Shown here in pieces: positions 34,383-46,433 of a stretch of 64,000 nucleotides of DNA. The notes beneath the pieces are model-generated. The model made no database searches. It was not told the origin of the DNA and saw only the letters and a list, made by a program, of their open reading frames with translations. The stretch comes from Heloderma charlesbogerti (lineage: Eukaryota > Chordata > Lepidosauria > Squamata > Helodermatidae): contig JANEZZ010000404.1 in NCBI GenBank assembly GCA_026122225.1, positions 372,001-436,000 on the forward strand. The letters are read 5' to 3'. The position numbers and the translations under genes were made by a program. Numbering within the stretch: the first letter of the stretch is position 1; each line of letters starts with the position of its first letter.

Positions 34383-34750
34383 CAAGGGTGCAGAACCTCA
34401 GGCCTGGGGGCCACATCCAACCCGTCTGTGGTCCCAGTCTGGACTTCTGGGGTTCCCCAAGTGGACATGGCTCTTCCCCTGGCCCCACCCCTTTTCCCCT
34501 GACCACTGATCACTTGCTGGTTTTCCAGCTTTTGTGCAGTTTTTCCCCATTCCAAAGGTTGAAATGCCCCTCCTGAGTCTTAGCGACTGGCAGTAAGAGC
34601 TTGAAGCCACAATATGTTGGTATGTTTGATGTTTTTGGTATTTTGGTGCCACCCCTTTTGCCTTTGTCCTCACCCACCCTGGAATGCAGCCCTTGAAGCT
34701 TCTCGGAAATGGAGTTCAGCCCTTGAGCTGCAAGAGGTTCTGCACCCCTG
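34383..34750. mobile_element. Non-autonomous hAT-like element 1
   Basis: The ends caagggtgcagaacctc and gaggttctgcacccctg are inverted repeats of the CAGGG type. They are flanked by gcatagat (34375-34382) and gcataaat (34751-34758), an 8-bp duplication with one mismatch. The interior of about 335 bp is noncoding and matches the element at 59477-59817. An 8-bp duplication with CAGGG-type ends is characteristic of hAT transposons. Confidence 0.85.
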
Positions 34751-34758
34751 GCATAAAT

Positions 34759-35798
34759 GTATGGCTAAAAACACACACAATTAAAATGCTCCTTTTTCGA
34801 AACCTGTTGCTGTTTGCAAAAAGCATAAATGTATAGATTTGTTAAAATATGGGAACAGACCCCCTACAAAATAATTACATTTTCACGCCTTCTGACTGCC
34901 CTTCCTAAAGTCACAGAAAATGGGGGGGCACTTTCATAGGGGCACAAAAATGCTTGTGAACTACTCCCCAAGTTTTGCTCTGGACTAATACCCGATAGAA
35001 AGGAACTCCTGCAAAAACCAAGCTTGTTCCTGAAGTTGTTTCAAGTTGTGGGAATTAATGACACATTTCCCCCACTTTGGAAATTCTGATGATCCAAAAA
35101 ACTTGATTTTGTCTCCTTGGCTTTACTGTGATTTCAGTCCATACTCACCACAAACTACGATTCCCATCATTCTCTTAAAAGAAAGGGAATGAGAGTTCCA
35201 GGGCTTTGCTGGGCCTTGCTTCAGAAGTCAAAACAAACTAGGTATTTTTCATCACATTGGGACTGCACAGGATTCTTAGTTCTGTGACATGGATGCCATA
35301 ATATTGTACACAATTGTGGGTTCCTAGTGTTGAGTTAGGCAAGCTTCCCTATCATCAATACATCAAGTTGGCCCAGTGTAACTGGCAACCAGCTTTGGGG
35401 CTGTCAATCTACATTGCCCTGAAAAACCCATTTTATAGATCAATACTTTTCTTTAAAAGCAAGAGAGCAATGATTCAAACAAACCTTTCTATGCCAAGCC
35501 GTGAATTAGGAGACATGCTGCTTAGAAGATGCTATGTAATTAGAACTATCCCTTCCAGCTCCAAAGCCACAGTCACTGAGAACATCTGTTCAAATTACAG
35601 TTGTGTCAGATTTGGATGAGAGGGCTTGATATAAAACAGGAAGAAAATACTAATTATGATTTGGGGAAACAAAGCAAGATCACCTCATTGCTTGTTGAAG
35701 ATTAAAAGGAATATTCCTATGGGGTATCCCATTGGGAGACACATTTTTTTAACCTACAGAATTTTCTAAGGAAAAATATGAGCCACTGGAAGACAGCC
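34759..35798. other. Intronic stretch, nothing recognised
   Basis: AT-rich noncoding sequence. No exon or bounded element was identified. Confidence 0.45.
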
Positions 35799-35806
35799 AG
35801 TTAGAT

Positions 35807-35891
35807 CTGCACTCCAACGTGGTGTGCATGGGCACCAATGTGCCATGGACCTCTCTCTTGCTGCCTGTCAGGCTCCTTATCTCTCCTGATT

Positions 35892-35924
<33 letters not shown>

Positions 35925-35939
35925 TACACGCACACACAC

Positions 35940-35984
<45 letters not shown>

Positions 35985-36281
35985 TGTGTTAACTTGGAAA
36001 TTGGCATGCTGCAAAGCAAAGTACTGCCCTCTAGTACCATCTTTATTTGGGTTCTAAAGCATGCTTTTGTATTTTGGAGCTCATATCCCTCCTCTGCCTT
36101 GTTCTTGGGCATAAGTTACTTTTCTTTTACTCTCACCCATTTGCATTTGGGGAAATGAGTGTTTTGTGAGTGGTCATGACCACCATGGCAGCCATTTTAT
36201 AAATGTGCAACCCTCATCCATGGCAGCCATTCCCTCAACATTCCAAATGTGCCCACGGGCCCAAAAGTTTGGGGACCCCTG
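35807..36281. mobile_element. Probable hAT-like element with an internal CA repeat
   Basis: The right end agtttggggacccctg and left end ctgcactccaacgtgg are imperfect inverted copies. In both, the GTGGG/GGGCAC-like words follow inward. Flanks agttagat (35799-35806) and agctagat (36282-36289) form an 8-bp duplication with one mismatch. The left half contains a large TA/CA microsatellite. Confidence 0.6.
35893..35982. repeat. (TA)n(CA)n microsatellite
   Basis: A TA run of about 8 units passes into about 35 CA units, interrupted by single TA or CG units. Confidence 0.97.
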
Positions 36282-36289
36282 AGCTAGAT

Positions 36290-39200
36290 CCACTTGAGTT
36301 GTCACTGAAATGAGAAGAAAGAACTCTCATGTAATGGTTTGCACATCCTCTATAAAATGTCAGTTTTGTATGTAAACAACCCAAGTATGTTCAAAATAGA
36401 GATGCTAAACAAGCATCGAGCTGTAGTAAGGTGATACAAGCACTTATTGCTGTGGATGGGTATGAATGTAAGGTTGTGGCAAAATGCACTCCTCATCCTA
36501 CATGCTTCAAAAGGCAAGATCAGAATGCGTTTCAGAGTCCTCTTCAGACAGAATTGCTTGGGCTATTTGTGGAGCTGGTGTTGATACTGTTGGTACCTCT
36601 TTTTTTCTTAGAATCTAACCACTGATTTCCCCCATTCTGAAATGGAAATAACTGCTTCCTTATCCATCAATTCTGGCTCCTTCTCGCTATCAATATGAGC
36701 CTAAACTTACTCGTGCCTGAACAAGGAGAGGCTAATGTATCTTCCACATGGGTTTGGTCTGGTTTCAAAGGTGTTAGAGCAGCTCAGACATTGTTTGCTG
36801 GATCTGTGGCAGTGAGACAGCCGGCAACCCTGCTCCCCTGCCCCAAGGCCTGCAGCTCTTTCATCTTGTAAAACCCCAAACCATTTTTCCACCCCCGCCC
36901 AACCCACAAGGAGATCCTTTACTACTAACACTGCAAAATGTGTCAAGGACAGCAGGCTCCATTAAACTCAGTTGGACTTACTTCCAAGAGTTGGGCTCAA
37001 ATACCATAAAAAGCATGGGCTTGAAACTGGAGCAAAAAGCCTACATGATGGAAAACCAAACTGCTTCGAGCTTATTAGAAGGGGGGAAAGAAAGGAAGAC
37101 AATGAGAAGCCATTAAAAAGGAGAGCTGTGATGGCTGCCCAATACACTGTGCATTTTCTGTGTATTAACAAAAGCTCTCCTTGATACAGGCAGTAAGATG
37201 ACTACTTAATCCTAATGCAATTGCCAGAGAGGAAGCTGTAGGGCCTCTTTCTAAAATTAATCATCTGTTTAAGAAATGGTTGCATTTGATATATTATCCT
37301 GAAAAGTAATATTTGGTAGAATAATACTCTGTAGCAAATTAGACAGCACCTGCTGCTCCGGACAGATTTAAATGAAACAAGCACTTATGGAACTTCAAGT
37401 TCAAAACCCTAAATCACAGTGATGTACATTTTCTTAGGGGAGAACTTCGGGGAAAAGTGATAAATCCCAAATGCACTTTTGAAATCCATCCTGTGAATGC
37501 TGCAGAACATGATACCCTGCTCTGGGATCCTCTTTGCAACGCCCATTACAAGAATGTAATGTTCTGTCCCAGTTCGTTGATTTTTAGAAGCCCTGTATTC
37601 TGCAACTTCTAACAGTTCTTTTCTAGCATCACGGCCAAAGAGCGTGTCTTGTTCACCTGTGCTTGCTGTCCCTATTTTTGGCTTTGGGCGATGCCTTAAA
37701 TGTTTCTGATTCTGGGTTGCTAGAGTTGTGGGTCTTCAGTTTTAGCTTCTTTGACAGGATCTCTTCAGTCTCCAGTGGAAGTAGTGGATGCCTCTTGTCT
37801 CTAGTGCATACGGCTGTCAATGTGTGCGCATGAGCACTAAGACACCATGCAGCGCACAGCCTGTCATTCACGCGCTGGCGAGGCTCATTTTGAATGGCTG
37901 ATAACCTGTTGTAGGACAAGAGCTCTTTCAGGTGTGTCCTGAACCAAAAGAACAAATGTCCTGAGATTCTCATTCAGTGTGGGACAAACTATTGCGGAGT
38001 AAACAAGTGCACAGGTGGAGCAGTCTTCGGCAATGTGTAGAAGTGTGCGGTGGGGACGGCGGGGAGCTCAGGCAGTGATCGTTGGTATTGGAACTGGAGT
38101 CGTACAAAAGTATCCCTGTATCTGTGAGATGTTGGAGGGTACAGCTTAGTAATCCAGTAACACTAATATTATTACTGTTCAATCTTTGCAGCAGTGTGAT
38201 TGACTCTAACATACTACTTTGAAACATATTTCTTTCACAATTCCAAAAAAGAAAATATTCTGAAAAGAAATGGAAAATGAGAGGGTTTTTCCCCCCATTT
38301 TCACCCTGATTTCCATTCTTTTTCTGATCTTCCCCCACCCTTTTTTTCCATGGAGTGTCACACTGCTATATTGCTAGGTTCTACCCTGGTAACAGATGTG
38401 TTGGCTTTTGAGAGTTGGCAGCCTTGTGACATAACCAACATTCACCCAGGGCTTAGGACACTGGTGAAGTGGCAATCTATTGTCACAAGCCTTATGCCAC
38501 AGGCACGGACAGAATTCTCCCATCAAGTACAATAGAGTCAATCCAGTAGCATCTACCTCTGAATCAAAGGCTGGTTCGCAAACGCAAGCACACTGTGATT
38601 TTTTAATACAAAATGTGTGAATTTCTCCATTGCAAAACACTGGATTTGCTGTAATGTGAGATAATAAGCAACTTGTATTTATAGTACAGTAGGTCTGTAT
38701 CCACACATACACACACATAGGAATGCAGAAGTTCCACCACAGATTATGAGGAAACACCAGTGAGCTTGATGCTGCCTTTTTTAATGTTTCCAGAATATCA
38801 ACTAAAAGGGAAACGTGCAGATCCACCCTGCGGCCAAACGCATGAGCTGTCTTTACATCTGGAGTTGGCACATCTTGCTAGCGGAGCCAATTTCAGAACA
38901 TGGGGAGGCTGGGGATTAGCCAGGGCTGTCTATGTGCCGGGGCTGCTTGTTGTGAAAACTACAGTAGAGATTTTTTTTAAAGCAACATTGTCATTATATT
39001 TCATTAGCATAGAATTATAGTGCTGGACGGGACCGGGACAGTCCACAAGATCTTCTATTGTGTTCTAACAATACTCTTACAAGTGTGCCCTCAGCAAGCT
39101 GCTGGGGACACAATTTAACTACATTGACCTTTGCTGCAGCTAGAAATCCAAAGCCGCCTCAGTCTCACCTCTGAACTGTGATACTGACAGTGGACTACAT

Positions 39201-39374
39201 TGCAGAGCTGTTGTCATCCACTGCCTCTCAGCCACAGCAGCCCACTCCCCTCCACTGCTTTATGGAGATAAGGGCTTCTATTTGCATTGCCATTTGCAAG
39301 GGCACTTTTTTTTTACTATAGGTAAGAGACATCTGGGGGGTGATTTCGGGGAGGGTCACAGCTGGGAAGAATCA
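36290..39374. other. Intronic stretch, nothing recognised
   Basis: About 3.1 kb without a bounded repeat or exon that I can support. A short minus-strand CR1 tail remnant may lie at about 39007-39060 (agaattatagtgctggacgg). Confidence 0.45.
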
Positions 39375-39499
39375 CAGAATAGTAGGGTTGGAAGGGGCCT
39401 ACCAGACCACTGAGTCCAACTCCCTGCTCAATGCAGGAATCCAAGTCAGAGCATCCCGGACAGATGGCTGTCCAGCCTCATCTTGAATGCCTCCAGCAT
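39375..39499 (-). mobile_element. CR1 LINE (minus), 3' terminal piece
   Basis: It starts with the inverted tail cacagaatagtagggttgga and continues tgctcaatgcaggaatcc and gatggctgtccagcctcat, all CR1 3' UTR. At 39499 it abuts the foldback element. Together with 40243-44345 it is probably one CR1 that lost about 1 kb of RT sequence. Confidence 0.88.
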
Positions 39500-40242
39500 G
39501 GCTGTTCTATCCCTTCAAATGAGACTAAGTTTTACCCCCATTTAAATGTTGTTGTTTTTAATTAAGGCGTTATCCTCGCAGAATCGGGGCTTCTCCGTGA
39601 TGTTTTGTTTTTCTAATTCAGGCATGATCTTCCAAGATTCGAAGTTGTAAAGCTTCACAACTTCGAGGCTTCAAAGATCATGCCTCAACTAGGAAAAAAA
39701 AAAAATCACGGAGAAGCCCCGATTCTGCGAGGGTAATGCCTTAATTTAAAAAAAAAATCTGGAGCGGGGGATAGGAGGGGGTAAAACTTAATCTCATTTG
39801 AAGGGATAGAATAACCCCCTGCTCAGTGCAGGAAGCCTGATACCCAGCCCATCCAACTACTGACTGGGGCCGACCCCGCTTAGCTTCCAAGATCAGACAA
39901 GCACGCACACATCCAGCCCTTTGCTTGTTGCTGAGGAAATGGGGGCTGCTGAGGAAGCTATGAAGAAGAAGATATGGGACCATTGAGAGCTGTGATTGGA
40001 CAGGAGGGAAATACAAACACCGCCGTACATGGACAGGCGGGGGAGGGAACGACTGGATACGGTAGCGAAGGCAGAAAATCAGAGCACATTAAGGGGAAAT
40101 ACCGGGATATTAGGGTATTGAAATTGGGAGCACGGAAGTGGGAAATTCCAGTTCCAATCTGAGGCGGGTACTGCGTAGTGTGAAAGGCGGGCAGTGAAAC
40201 CTCATTGGAAGTGAAAAAAGGCGGTAAGTGTAGATCCAGCCT
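39500..40242 (+). mobile_element. 5S-like foldback transposon, copy C (left end missing)
   Basis: It follows copy A from inside the left arm (gctgttctatcccttcaaat) through the foldback centre at 39652/39653 and the right arm with 5S-like sequence. It continues through the right unique region, ending gtaagtgtagatccagcc. The left terminal region and the outer left arm are gone. Identity to copy A is high by eye (for example the whole ggaaataccgggatatnagg region). It sits between two parts of a minus-strand CR1. Confidence 0.8.
39845..39902 (-). ncRNA. 5S rRNA-derived segment of copy C
   Basis: Minus-strand reading gives gcttgtctgatcttggaagc, then taagcggggtcggccccagt and agttggatgggc. A short deletion removes part of the C box present in copy A. 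Of the five segments it keeps the most 5S-like A-box region. Confidence 0.78.
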
Positions 40243-41425
40243 GTATTGTTTTCAAGGTGCTTACAGATGGATTACTTTATCATCTGCTTCAGAATTTTCC
40301 CAGGGATTGATGTCAGACTGACTGGTCTGTAGTTCTCAGGTTCCTCCTTTTTACCCTTTTTGAAGAGAGGGACAACGTTAGCCCTCCTCCAGTCATCTGG
40401 CACTTCCCCCGTCCTCCATGATTTCTCAAAGAGAATAGACAGCGGTTCTGAGAGTTCTTCTGCCAGTTCCTTTATGACTCTAGGATGTAGTTCATCTGGC
40501 CCTGGAGATGCAAACTCATTCAAAGTAATTAGGTGTTCCTTGACCATGTGCCTATCGATCTCAAGCTGCAATCCTGCCCGTTCAGTCTGTACTTCGTCTT
40601 TGCCAGGGGGGTCATAGACCCTCTTTGGGGAGAAGACTGAGCCAAAGTAGGAATTGAGCACTTCTGCCTTTTCTTTGACATCTGTTATCATTTTGCCATT
40701 CTTATTTAATAGCTGAACCACCATTTCTTTCCTCTGCCTTTTACTATGCACGTAGCTGAAGAAAGCCTTTTTGTTACTTTTAGCATCCCTTGCTAACCTC
40801 AGCTCATTCTCAGCTTTAGCCTTCCTGACGCCATCCCTGCAATTCTGTGCTACCTGCCTGTACTCTTCCTTTGTTGCTTGTCCTTCCTTCCACTTCCTAT
40901 GTGTCCTTTTTTGTTTTCAGGTCATCTCTAAGCTTTTTGTGAAGCCACATTGGCTTCTTCTGTTGTCTTCCACCTTTTTTTTCTTGTTGCAATTGTTTGT
41001 AATTTTGCCTTGAGAATTTCCTTTTTTAAAAGCTCCCACCCATCTTGGACTCCTTTCCTTGTTAGCGTCGCTTGCCATGGGACCTTACTGATCATTGTTG
41101 TGAGTTTATTAAAATCAGCTTTCCTAAAATCCAGGGTGCGCATTTGACTACACTTGGCTTTTGCTTCCTTTAGAACCAAGAACTCAAGTATAACATGGTT
41201 GCTTTTCCCCAGAGTTCCTGTAACTGCTACTTTACCCACTAAGTCATCTCTGTTGGTTAGGATCAAGTCAAGGGTAGCCAATCCTCTAGTTCCTTCCTCT
41301 ACTTTCTGTAGGAGGAAGTTATCCACCACACAAGTCAGGAATTTCCTGGAGGGGCCATGTTTTGCAGAATTTGTCTCCCAACAAAAATCAGGGAAATTGA
41401 AGTCCCCCATTACTACGACATCATA
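40243..41425 (-). mobile_element. CR1 LINE (minus), end of endonuclease, linker and N-terminal RT
   Basis: Minus-strand frames give MGDFNFPDFCWETNSAKHGPS (41410 downward), then DLILTNRDDLVGKVAVTGTL, and at 40751-40272 VLNSYFGSVFSPKRVYDPPG, SPGPDELHPRVIKELAEEL and VVPLFKKGKKEEPENYRPVS. It stops at KILKQMIK, where copy C of the foldback element begins. The RT active site region is absent. An L2 interrupts it at 41426. Confidence 0.92.
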
Positions 41426-42070
41426 TATTTATTTATTATTAAATTTATTAATCGCCCATCTGGCTGGTTACCCAGCCACTCTGGGTGATGTACAACATAC
41501 AATAAAACAGTTTAAAACAATAAAATTCTACAATAAAAACATTTTCTAAAATACCCTAACCCACCCCAAATGCCGGCCTGAACAACCACGTTTTTAATGC
41601 ACGACGGAAGCTCATTAAAGAGGGGGCATGACGGAGTTCCCTAGGGAGGGAGTTCCACAGAGTGGGGGCCACCACAGAAAAGGCCCTCTCCCTCGTCCCC
41701 ACCAGTCTAGCTGTCCTGGCTGATGGGACAGAGAGAAGGCCATCCGAGGCTGATCTTGTTAAGCGGCCTGTCTGGTGCTGCTGGAGGCGCTCCTTAAGAT
41801 AGGCTGGGTTGGAACCATATAGGGTTTTAAAGGTCAAAACCAACACCTTGAATTTGGCCTGGAAAACAACTGGTAACCAGTGCAACTCCTTCAGCACTGG
41901 AGTGATGTAATCTCGCCGGTGGCTGCCTTTAATCAGACGAGCCGCCGCGTTCTGTACCAGCTGCAGTTTCCGAACCGTCTTCAAGGGTAACCCCACGTAG
42001 AGTGCATTACAGTAGTCTAAATGAGAGGAGACCGGGCATGTACTACCAATGGGAGCAGATGGTTGGGATG
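41426..42070 (-). mobile_element. L2 LINE 3' part, nested in CR1
   Basis: The + strand starts with (TTTA)n-type tail sequence, then the hairpin tcgcccatctggctgg...ccactctgggtga. The minus-strand ORF (about 42035-41556) has SHLDYCNALYVGLPLKTVRK, RDYITPVLKELHWLPV and RAFSVVAPTLWNSLPRELR, the C-terminus of L2 ORF2. It is 5'-truncated. Its 3' UTR differs from the L2 at 46385, so it is another subfamily, the same as at 54540-54906. Confidence 0.9.
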
Positions 42071-42797
42071 CTTCCTTGAAACATTGAAACATCATGCTTC
42101 CTTGAAACATTGGCTATTTGCGTTTCAAAAGTTTCATCCTCGTCTTCTCCTTGATGGGTGGCCGGTAGTAGACTCCGACCACCAGGTTCCTTTTATTCTT
42201 TGCTCCATTTATTTCAACCCAGATGCTCCCAATGGGGCTTCCAAGCTCATCCTCCTGTATTTCTGTGCAGAGATAAGTATTTTTCACATATAGTGCAACC
42301 CCACCTCCCTTTCTGTTCCTCCTGTTCATTTTGAACAAGTTCTATCCTTCAATTGCTTTATTCCAGTCATGAGAGTCATCCCACCAAGTCTCAGTTACAC
42401 CTATCAAGTCATAATTTCCCTCCTGTATTAAGAGTTCAAGTTCATTCTGTTTGTTTGCCAGACTCTGGGCATTAGTATATAGACATCGAAGACCATGTGC
42501 TTTATAGTCTGGCTTTCTCCCTACACATTTTTGAAGACGATTATTGGGCGCTATTAGAGCTGTTCTCTCCATTTCAGTGCATGACCCTTCGTCCATTGTT
42601 ACCCCCAACTTTATATCTCCCTTCCCCGTAGGATTCAGTTTAAAGCCCTCCTGATAAAGTTCTTCATGCTGTGGCCAAACACATTCTTCCCAGCCTTTGT
42701 GAGGTGCAACCCGTCCCTTGCCAACAGTCCATCTTCCAGGAAGTATAGCCCCAGAATCCAAATCTCTCTCGTCGGCACCACCTTCATAGCCAGTCAT
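42071..42797 (-). mobile_element. CR1 LINE (minus), N-terminal ORF2 endonuclease
   Basis: The minus frame 42797-42342 includes LRCLYTNAQSLANKQNEL and YDLIGVTETWWDDSHDW, the opening motifs of the CR1 APE endonuclease. The next frame (42338-42114) has RKGGGVALYVK, SIWVEINGAKNKRN and VGVYYRPP. The frames are separated by a short break near 42340. The L2 insertion follows. Confidence 0.9.
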
Positions 42798-43651
42798 TCA
42801 CTCGGAGTATTTTTCGTTCCCTTTCTGTCCCTCTTCTAACTACTGGAAGGATGGATGAGAAAACTATCTGGGCCCCAAAGTTCTTGAGTTTCCGTCCCAA
42901 AGCTTCAAAGTCTGACGTGATTTCTTCGTAGCTCCGCTTGGCAGTATCATTTGTTCCCACATGGATGAGAAGAAAGGGATACCTGTCAGTGGGCTTTATG
43001 AGTGCAGGCAACTCTTCAGTCACACCTCTAATCCATCCTTCCAGGAGACAGCGTACTTGGCGAGTCCACAGGTCTTTGCGACATACTTGGGTTTCGATCC
43101 CACACACCAAGGAGTCTCCCACTACTACTACCTTTCTCTTCTTGTTGTTGTAGGCCTTGGTTTCATGGCCTCTGCTTGGCAGACCTTCAGCCTCTTGCTC
43201 GCTTTCATGCCGGTTCCCCTGTAATTCTTCCTCTGCAGGCTGTCCTCCAGTCTCATCCTCAAGTACCTGGAAACGGTTCCCTAGTTCCACTGCCTCCACT
43301 GGTGCTGAGTGTCTTCTAGTTCTGCTCTTAACTGTCACCCTTTTCCAAGGGGTATCCTCTGCTGCATTTTTCCTCACCTTAGCATTTTCCTCTTCTGCCT
43401 CAGCTTGCTGTTGCTCTTCAAGCTTCTGTTCTTCACTTTGCTGCAGTAGTTCCACCATTCTGTCCAAGAATTCTTCATGTTCTTATTCCCTGGAGAGTAG
43501 ACACTTGCCGCTCCAATCCTCTTACTTTTTCTTCCAGCAGTGTGATCAACTTGCACTTGTTGCAGGTGTAGGCCATGTTGTTCTCAGGCAAGAAAACAAA
43601 CATGGCACACACCTTGCAGGTCACCACCACTGGAGAGTCTTGTCCTTCCAT
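42784..43651 (-). pseudogene. CR1 ORF1: zinc finger plus SGNH-type esterase
   Basis: The probable start ATG is at 43651-43649 (MEGQDSPVVVTC). The N-terminus has a paired-cysteine motif (TCKVC ... YTCNKC) followed by a coiled-coil-like LLEEKVRGLE. After a frame change near 43470-43490, the frame 43467-42784 has a Glu/Gln-rich part (EEQKLEEQQQAEAEEE). The esterase domain then shows block I VVVGDSLVCGIE and the HVGTNDTA block. CR1 ORF1 proteins carry such a zinc finger and an esterase and act as RNA-binding partner proteins in retrotransposition. The frameshift makes this copy defective. ORF1 overlaps or abuts ORF2 at about 42790. Confidence 0.85.
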
Positions 43652-44345
43652 AGCCTCTTTTCCCTTTTTGTGTCTAGCTTTCTGGTTGTTCTAGAGTAGC
43701 CTTTGCCTGGTCCTCTACTCACTGGAGGTTAAAAACAGAGTCCCACTGGTATGGAACAAGACAAATATATATATTTTTAATGTAAAAAAAAAGCTAAAAT
43801 AAAATAAAATACTTAAAAAAAAATGTTAGAGGCCTCCGCCTTGACCTCCCCTGGCCAACTCTTGTTTGCTCTCCCTGTCCGCTTGCTCTGACTGCTCGCT
43901 CTCTGGGAGATTGCTTGCTTCTGTAGTCCCTAGACCAGCTGGAACAGCTTCCTCTGCTCTGCTCTGCTCTGCTCAGCTGGGAGGCAGGAAACAGACTGAA
44001 GCTTCCTGCCCACACAGCTTCTGGGAGTACTCAGGCCACACACACCCAATTCATTCGGAGCTCTCAGGAGCACCTGGTGAGCTCACAGCCACTCAGCAGG
44101 AAAAGGACAGCCGTCTGGGCTTCCTCCAGCCCACTTACCTCTTTGCCTTTGTCTCCTTTGTCTCCTCTGCAACTGCAACTCCCCTGGCCAACTCCTGCTT
44201 GCTCCCTGTTTGCTCCCTCTGATCGCTCGCTCTCCGGGAGCTTGCTTGCTTCTATAGTCCCAAGACCAGCTGGAGCAGCTTCCTCTGCTCTGCTCAGCTG
44301 GGAGGCGGGAAACAGACTGAAGCTTCCTGCCCACACAGCTGTTGT
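43652..44345 (-). promoter_or_regulatory. CR1 5' UTR with two promoter-like repeat units
   Basis: Two direct repeats lie upstream (minus strand) of ORF1, at about 43848-44030 and 44176-44345, with a spacing near 327 bp. Shared words: cctggccaactc, gcttgcttct(g/a)tagtcc, gaccagctgga, ctgctcagctgggaggc and gcttcctgcccacacagct. Repeated monomers in a LINE 5' UTR usually act as internal promoters; that role is inferred. The outer copy may mark the element's 5' end at about 44345. Confidence 0.65.
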
Positions 44346-46384
44346 TAACCAGGCCCATCTTGAATTAATTTGATGCTCTGAATTTGTGTTGGAGATTAAC
44401 TGTTCCATTTATTGCAGAGAACGGCCCTATCCTGTGTTGATTCCCTTGCCTTCTTTTTCCAAAAATACCCTTTTTCTCCCTGATGTCTTTCAAATTATCC
44501 AGAAAAATATTTATTTGGAAATATGATCTTTAAAAAAAAAAGTGTAACTGTGTAGCTAGTTCCCTGGTAACTTTATTATTTCAGTGGGCAGCTGATTAGA
44601 TGTAGAACTGAGAAGCCAATAAGTGTGTAAGATTTTAAAAATATGTTGATGAAATTCAGGACTGTTGTGTTCTTGCTGGTTTTACTTCACCTCATCTCTG
44701 GCAACCAGGTATCCAAATTTGTCTTCCTTCCTTCACATGTAAATAAAAGGAATATGTAAGAAGAATACTCATTGCGATGCAGCAGTTAACATCAATCAAA
44801 TCTGCCCTCAGCAGCATAGGCTTCTTTTCCCAAAGCTCTCCTCACCCTCACCCTCCAAAGAGTAGTTATGAACATGAATACTTATCCTTGTCAGCCAGAC
44901 ATGGTGTTTCGGTCACTGTCACAACGCAGTTGTTGCAGCTTTCTGGCAGTGGTTTTAGCCAGAAGAACCCTCTATGGAAATGAACGGGAGCCTGCTCATG
45001 TGGACGCGCTGTGTGTGCACTGGAGTACATGCGAGGGTCTGGGTGGGTGACTATTGGCCGAGCAGTCCTGACCTGAAGGATCTCAGGCAGCTGGCAGCTT
45101 GTGCCCTGCCAGACAGGAGGGGACTGCAGAGAGTTCCACTAAGGAAGCTCCCTTACACCAGCAGGCCACACAGGTTAATTACTGGTCTTCAACTGATGGG
45201 TCGTGAAGATGGATCAGTAGTCAATATGTGTCAGTTGTCACAACAGCAGCGATACTGCTATACAAATATAGGGTAAAATATTAAGAAGTGAGTCCACAAA
45301 TGCATGTTTTGGGGCTAAATGTGGTCCCCAGGTCTGAGAAGACTGAAGACTCCTGGGTTCCTCTAAAACAGATTAGACTCGCTCACTGGCCCACACAGCC
45401 ACATCTGTGGCTCTCTGAACTGCCCATTGCCCCCTTTGCCTCTGTCTACCACTCCATCCACAACATGACAAATGACAGACTCAGATTTTGCTCTGTGTTT
45501 AAATGTGTCTCATTTGAGAACTAAACCAGGAGGTGAAAAAGTAACCAGTGCCTGCATGTTAGTGCAATTATACCCTGGCCTTTGTAGAATGAATCAATTT
45601 TTGTCTCGCATTATAAGCCTTGAGTATTTATAAAATATTGCCTACAGCTTTAAAACATGGAAAGGTTGTGTTAGAATTGCATAGATCCTGCGTGAAATGC
45701 AGTCCTCTTGCTTTGAAGTCCAGAAATGCAAAATGAAGGAATGGTTTTTCTTCTGCCCCATTCCACATTGCAGCTGGAAAAATAGACCTAGCACAGCTGG
45801 TTTGGTCTTATGCTAGGTATTTAATGTTTTTTAAAAAAAACTATGCTTGTTCTGAAAAAGCTTTAAACAGTAATGCTTTAATTTATTTAGAGCAAAAGAA
45901 TATGGTTTTGTATATCAGACACTCTGAGGTGTCTAATTAGCAAGTGAGTTTTATAAATGAGCATCTTTTCTGTAAGACTTGCTTGGAAGATACAACAACC
46001 ACTATTTTTCATCAGCAATCCACAACTCAAGCCTAAGAGAAATTCAGCAAAATGCCTAGCAGTCTCAGACTTCTAACTAGTTATCTACATTTGCCCAACT
46101 TTATTTTATTGTTCACAAGTAGTGCTATGATAATTTCTAGTCAGGGTTGGAAGCAGAATAGCAATATGTATTTATTATATATATACTGCATTTTCATCAA
46201 TGATTTCAAGGCAGTTTACAAAAATTAAAACAATAAACAATTCAATAATCAAAAAATCTGCTGGTTTAAAAGATCAGACACTAAGGCTATCTCATGTTGG
46301 TCCAAACTCCACAAAGCCAGGGAATTGGAAATTAAGGCGGATGCCTTATCTGATGTGCCCCATGATCAGTCATGACGTTGTGAA
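44346..46384. other. Intronic stretch, nothing recognised
   Basis: About 2 kb of AT-rich noncoding sequence between the CR1 and the L2. No exon or bounded element was identified. The last ~230 bases before the L2 tail may include another decayed L2 3' UTR (tttcaaggcagtttacaaaa at about 46204). Confidence 0.45.
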
Positions 46385-46386
46385 AT

Positions 46387-46433
<47 letters not shown>

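Noticed and set aside
35838..36158. Open frames of poly-Thr/His across the CA repeat
   Set aside because: They are simple products of a dinucleotide microsatellite.
45270..45560. hAT-like fragment suggested by 'tggtccccaggtctgagaag'
   Set aside because: No inverted partner end or 8-bp duplication could be found.
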